Source of the DNA: Leadbetterella sp031420365
Lineage (GTDB): Bacteria > Bacteroidota > Bacteroidia > Cytophagales > Spirosomataceae
Length of the DNA: 36,034 nucleotides
Assembly: GCA_031420365.1 (NCBI GenBank)
Contig: JANOMP010000387.1
Span: 1-36,034 of the forward strand
Direction: 5' to 3'
Positions 33,817-36,034 of the stretch are shown here, piece by piece. A program made the translations under genes and the position numbers. The notes below the pieces were generated by a model. That model saw only the letters and a list, made by a program, of their open reading frames with translations. It had not been told where the DNA came from and did not search any database. How positions within the stretch are numbered: the stretch's first letter is position 1; each line of letters begins with the position of its first letter.

Positions 33817-34329
33817 TTAATATAAAAATACTCCCTTTTCTTTTTCATTGGTTAAATCTACCTCTACATGTTCTGATATTGTAGTGGATAAAGAATAACC
33901 GACATAATCTGCTAAAATTGGAAATTTAGGATGATTTCTATCAACCAAAACTGCAACTTGCAGCTTTTTAAGTGGAATACTTAAAAACGGATGGAAACAA
34001 TATGCTAAAGTTCTTCCAGTATTTAAAACATCATCTACTAGAATTACTACTTTATTCTTAAAGGTATTTACTTTACTTTCTATTAAAATATCTGGTTGAA
34101 TTTTTGCATCTTTATCAAAAGAAAGTTTAGCCAAAATTATATTTAAAGAAGAAATTTCATTTATATTTTTAGCCAAATCTTCAGCAAAAATGAATCCTTG
34201 ACCTTTTACTCCGGCTAAAATAATTTCTTCTTCCTCATAATTATTTTCAAAAATCTGAAATGCAATACGCTTAATGATTTGGTCGGTTTTATTTTCTTCT
34301 AAAAGTCTAATTTTAAACAATTCACTCAT
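33817..34329 (-). CDS. PyrR-like phosphoribosyltransferase
   Basis: A 170-residue type I phosphoribosyltransferase. The PRPP-binding motif VVILVDDVLNTGRT (94-107) is intact, preceded by a hood region AGVKGQGFIFAEDLA (39-53) and followed by QVAVLVDRNHPKFPILADYVGYSL, which resembles PyrR, the pyrimidine operon regulator that also has uracil phosphoribosyltransferase activity. No pyr gene is next to it. It could instead be a general purine-type phosphoribosyltransferase. A TATATTTG box lies 80 bases upstream on the minus strand (34416-34409) with no good -33 match. Confidence 0.8.
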   Translation of the reverse strand: MSELFKIRLLEENKTDQIIKRIAFQIFENNYEEEEIILAGVKGQGFIFAEDLAKNINEISSLNIILAKLSFDKDAKIQPDILIESKVNTFKNKVVILVDDVLNTGRTLAYCFHPFLSIPLKKLQVAVLVDRNHPKFPILADYVGYSLSTTISEHVEVDLTNEKEKGVFLY

Positions 34330-34440
34330 ATTAAAATTTATTAATTAAACGAAACAATCTTAGATTGGCATCATTTCTGCACTTGAATTATTGTCCATTT
34401 AAGTGGAACAAATATAAAACAAAACTAATACAAAAGCATC

Positions 34441-34863
34441 ATGAAACAATTTGTTTGCTTCTTTCTAATTCTAATTTTGGGAAGTAGCACTTTAAAAAAA
34501 ACAGAAAATGATAATTTAGGGATAAATGAAATATCAAAAACTATAAGTCAATCATTTAAAGGTGGGAATTCAGATTTACTTAGTACTTGCTTTAATAAAG
34601 AAATTGAATTAATTATTGATGGGGATAAAATTGAATTTCAAAAATTGCCATCAAATAATGCCAAAAGCATATTAAATTCCTTTTTCAAGAAAAATCCTCC
34701 GCTATCATTTAGTTATGTTTACGAAGGAAAAAGTAGCTCAACACTTAAATATTGCATAGGAAATTATAAAAGTAAAACCAGTGATTTTTTTGTTTATATG
34801 CTCATTAAAAAAAACAATAACGATAAATTCTTAATTAGTACAATTCAATTAAAAAAAGGATAA
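34441..34863 (+). CDS. DUF4783-like secreted small protein
   Basis: A 140-residue protein with a signal peptide (FVCFFLILILGSS) and a cystatin/NTF2-like pattern: EISKTISQSFKGGNSDLLS, ELIIDGDKIEFQK, KSILNSFFKKNPPLSF, then a beta-strand pair and a charged end. This matches DUF4783, a Bacteroidota family of unknown function. In other genomes such a gene often precedes nadC; here a YcxB-like gene follows instead. A terminator directly follows it, so it is transcribed alone. Confidence 0.7.
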   Translation: MKQFVCFFLILILGSSTLKKTENDNLGINEISKTISQSFKGGNSDLLSTCFNKEIELIIDGDKIEFQKLPSNNAKSILNSFFKKNPPLSFSYVYEGKSSSTLKYCIGNYKSKTSDFFVYMLIKKNNNDKFLISTIQLKKG

Positions 34864-34889
34864 TTTCATTATAAATATTTTTTTAAGAA

Positions 34890-34917
34890 GGTTCAGATAG
34901 CATCTGAGCCTTTTTTT
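34890..34917 (+). terminator. Rho-independent terminator after the DUF4783 gene
   Basis: GGTTCAGAT (34890-34898) pairs with ATCTGAGCC (34902-34910), one G-U pair, 3-base loop, followed by seven T residues. It ends immediately before the next gene's promoter box. Confidence 0.88.
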
Positions 34918-34919
34918 GT

Positions 34920-34927
34920 TACTTTTG
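34920..34927 (+). promoter_or_regulatory. Candidate -7 box for the YcxB-like gene
   Basis: TACTTTTG matches TAnnTTTG, 21 bases before ATG 34949. It supports that start over the in-frame upstream codon at 34916, which lies in the terminator tail and upstream of the box. Confidence 0.55.
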
Positions 34928-34948
34928 CATCTCAAAATTTTAAAGTTA

Positions 34949-35440
34949 ATGATTGTAAAAACTAAAAAGTTTGCCTTAGACAAAAAAGTATACATAAAAA
35001 AAGCTTTTGCAAACCAAATGAAAACTAGTTGGAAATGGTTATTTATTCCTTTGGCTATAGCTATTTTAGGTGTAGCTCTTCATTTTTCAGGTTACTATAA
35101 AAACTGGTGGATATTAATTACTGCGATAATAGGAGGCGGATTGTTTGTTTTATTTTGGTATGTCCAATTTTACGCCGCTACACAGTTAGACCAAAACAAA
35201 CAAATGTTTGAAAAGTTTTCTTATGAAATTGACAGCCGCCAAATAATGGTCAAGATAAATCAGAAAGAAGGAGGCATTGTGAAATGGGAATCTATTATTT
35301 CTGCGGAAAAAGATGCATCTGGGTACTTTTTACATATAGGAAGAGGTCAGTTTCTTCATTTCAAAAATGAAGTATTTAATACGGAGCATGATCAAAAACT
35401 CCTGGAATCTATTTTGAGAAGAAAAAATTTATTAAGTTGA
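34949..35440 (+). CDS. YcxB-like membrane protein
   Basis: A 163-residue protein with two transmembrane helices (about residues 30-46 and 54-74, IPLAIAILGVALHF and ILITAIIGGGLFVLFW) and a C-terminal soluble PH-like domain (GGIVKWESIISAEKDASGYF, then GQFLHFKNEVF) as in the YcxB C-terminal family. The short N-terminal beta segment IVKTKKFALDKKVYIKKAF also fits. Function unknown. ATG 34949 is chosen over 34916 because the latter precedes the promoter box. Confidence 0.65.
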   Translation: MIVKTKKFALDKKVYIKKAFANQMKTSWKWLFIPLAIAILGVALHFSGYYKNWWILITAIIGGGLFVLFWYVQFYAATQLDQNKQMFEKFSYEIDSRQIMVKINQKEGGIVKWESIISAEKDASGYFLHIGRGQFLHFKNEVFNTEHDQKLLESILRRKNLLS

Positions 35441-35452
35441 TAAAAAAAATAG

Positions 35453-35482
35453 TTGCTATTTTTTGAATTCAAAAAATAGCAA
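35453..35482. terminator. Perfect 30-bp palindrome, probably a bidirectional terminator
   Basis: The sequence from TTGCTATTTTTTGAA through its exact complement is a 15-bp-arm palindrome with no spacer, between the convergent YcxB-like and small unknown genes. The run of T in one arm, mirrored as A in the other, fits a two-way terminator. Lack of a loop base means the hairpin would melt a few central pairs. It could alternatively be a binding site for a symmetric regulator. Confidence 0.6.
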
Positions 35483-35523
35483 TTAAAATATTTTTTTAAA
35501 TTATTTTTGACAAAAATAGTACA

Positions 35524-35733
35524 TTACATATCTATTAAATAATCAACCATGGCCATTGAAATGGCCTCATCTGCAGTCTGACCTTCTTTTAAATAATAAA
35601 GGCAGTCTTTTAAAAAACTTATTTCTTCTCTTTCATTAAATACTCCTTTACTAATTTCCAAAACTCTTTCTATATATTCAGCAGGAACAAAAACTTTTGT
35701 TTGTTGCATTTTTTGATTTTTTACTACTGGCAT
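35524..35733 (-). CDS. Small protein of unknown function
   Basis: A 69-residue protein from ATG 35733 (MPVVKNQKMQQTKVFVPAEY), with a second usable ATG at 35709. The frame can start further upstream at a GTG (35787), but a TATTTTTG box (35762-35755, minus strand) lies between, which favours 35733. The sequence is a short helical protein (ERVLEISKGVFNEREEISFL, then YYLKEGQTADEAISMAMVDYL). I do not recognise the family. It is the last gene before the GC-rich block. Confidence 0.55.
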   Translation of the reverse strand: MPVVKNQKMQQTKVFVPAEYIERVLEISKGVFNEREEISFLKDCLYYLKEGQTADEAISMAMVDYLIDM

Positions 35734-35754
35734 CCGACTAAAATTTAATTCGTC

Positions 35755-35762
35755 CAAAAATA
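35755..35762 (-). promoter_or_regulatory. Candidate -7 box for the small unknown gene
   Basis: Read on the minus strand it is TATTTTTG, matching TAnnTTTG, 21 bases upstream of ATG 35733. No TTTG 19 bases further upstream was found. Confidence 0.45.
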
Positions 35763-35810
35763 CTGCATAAAAGTACTTATGAGGCACATTTATTCAAATT
35801 CTTAAAAAGA

Positions 35811-35990
35811 CCCCCTAACATACTCTGCGTCGCCTGCCGCGGGGCAAAGGGCGTTCTCCTTCTTTTTTGCGTAAGACGCACCGCCGGGATGCCGGCCCAG
35901 TCTAAAACGAATCGGAGTGGCGTCCCACCAAAAAAAACAGCCAAACAGCGGCCTTTAGCAAACTCACATCGGCCTGCCGCACCACCTCAA
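35811..35990. repeat. GC-rich, inverted-repeat-rich block of unknown nature
   Basis: By hand count about 100 of 180 bases (35821-36000) are G or C, against roughly one third elsewhere. Structure: GCGTC (35827-35831) complements GACGC (35875-35879), and this GACGC also complements GCGTC at 35920-35924; GCCGG (35883-35887) pairs with CCGGC (35892-35896) over a GATG loop; GCGGC (35948-35952) pairs with GCCGC (35976-35980). GCCTGCCGC occurs twice in the same orientation (35832-35840, 35972-35980). A plus-strand frame is open across the block, with ATG 35889 to TAG 36006-36008 (39 residues, Pro/Lys-rich), possibly accidental. No tRNA, tmRNA, SRP or RNase P signature was recognised. It may be a repeat, a structured RNA or an element end. 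Edges are approximate; AT-rich sequence resumes to 36034. Confidence 0.6.
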
Positions 35991-36034
35991 AATTCTATAA
36001 ATCAATAGGTTACAAAAGTTTAAATTTGTGTCAA

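Noticed and set aside
35811..35819. Possible integron attC-like core in CCCCCTAACATA at the GC-rich block edge
   Set aside because: The left end lacks the R of the RYYYAAC inverse core (here CCCTAAC), and no complementary GTTRRRY with matching sequence occurs before the window end; no integrase is present.
35875..35933. tRNA- or tmRNA-like 3' end (…CCACCA) in the GC-rich block
   Set aside because: No TPsiC arm consensus (GGTTCGAATC), no acceptor partner and no coding tag can be drawn.

Overview
The window reads as a chromosomal segment of a low-GC member of the Bacteroidota, probably a Cytophagales- or Flavobacteriia-like aerobe. This rests on the gene families (gldD, a BatD-like protein, a CarboxypepD_reg-like secreted protein, DUF2007, DUF4783, a short NuoG), on repeated Bacteroidota -7 boxes (TAnnTTTG, in two places with TTTG exactly 19 nt upstream), and on the absence of obvious Shine-Dalgarno sequences. 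By eye the DNA is about one third GC and densely coding. No transposase, CRISPR array, tRNA or rRNA gene was recognised. No species can be named from the sequence alone.

Layout. 1-620: gene-poor, apparently decayed DNA. 621-3404: a PstS-like lipoprotein and a TPR protein. 3528-5247: adk and obg, each with its own promoter-like box. 5450-13441: a respiratory complex I operon, nuoABCDEFGHIJ, driven by a near-perfect promoter and closed by a terminator directly after nuoJ, so nuoK, nuoL, nuoM and nuoN are absent from this locus. 13527-14054: gamma-carbonic anhydrase. 16379-14051 (minus): tightly packed gldD, DUF2007, cdsA and a secreted CarboxypepD_reg-like protein, divergent from folA. 16991-25486: a short alpha-glucan phosphorylase, an ABC-F ATPase, aroC, a BatD-like protein, a BNR/Ycf48-like protein and pgk. 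25768-26921: rpsF-rpsR-rplI. 27013-30329 (minus): a cytochrome c, then a three-gene cluster of response regulator, PhnP-like metallo-beta-lactamase and FAN1-type VRR-NUC nuclease. 30487-33088: LpxH-type phosphoesterase, CDP-paratose-epimerase-like SDR and a DPM1-like glycosyltransferase, suggesting envelope glycolipid synthesis. 33085-35733: a DedA protein, a PyrR-like phosphoribosyltransferase and three small proteins (DUF4783, YcxB-like, unknown).

Functionally the window is mostly housekeeping: energy conservation, translation, nucleotide, folate and shikimate metabolism, phospholipid and lipid A precursors. The features that stand out are (1) a GC-rich, inverted-repeat-rich block at about 35811-35990, about 56% GC by hand count, with no recognised gene; (2) a phosphorylase with threonine where the pyridoxal-phosphate lysine is expected; (3) the complex I operon ending at nuoJ; (4) a putative RR-MBL-FAN1 operon; and (5) several genes apparently separated from their usual partners (batD without other bat genes, the PstS-like/TPR pair without exbB/exbD/tonB). 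I did not find a clear, self-contained new defence or mobile system; the GC-rich block is the best candidate for something undescribed.
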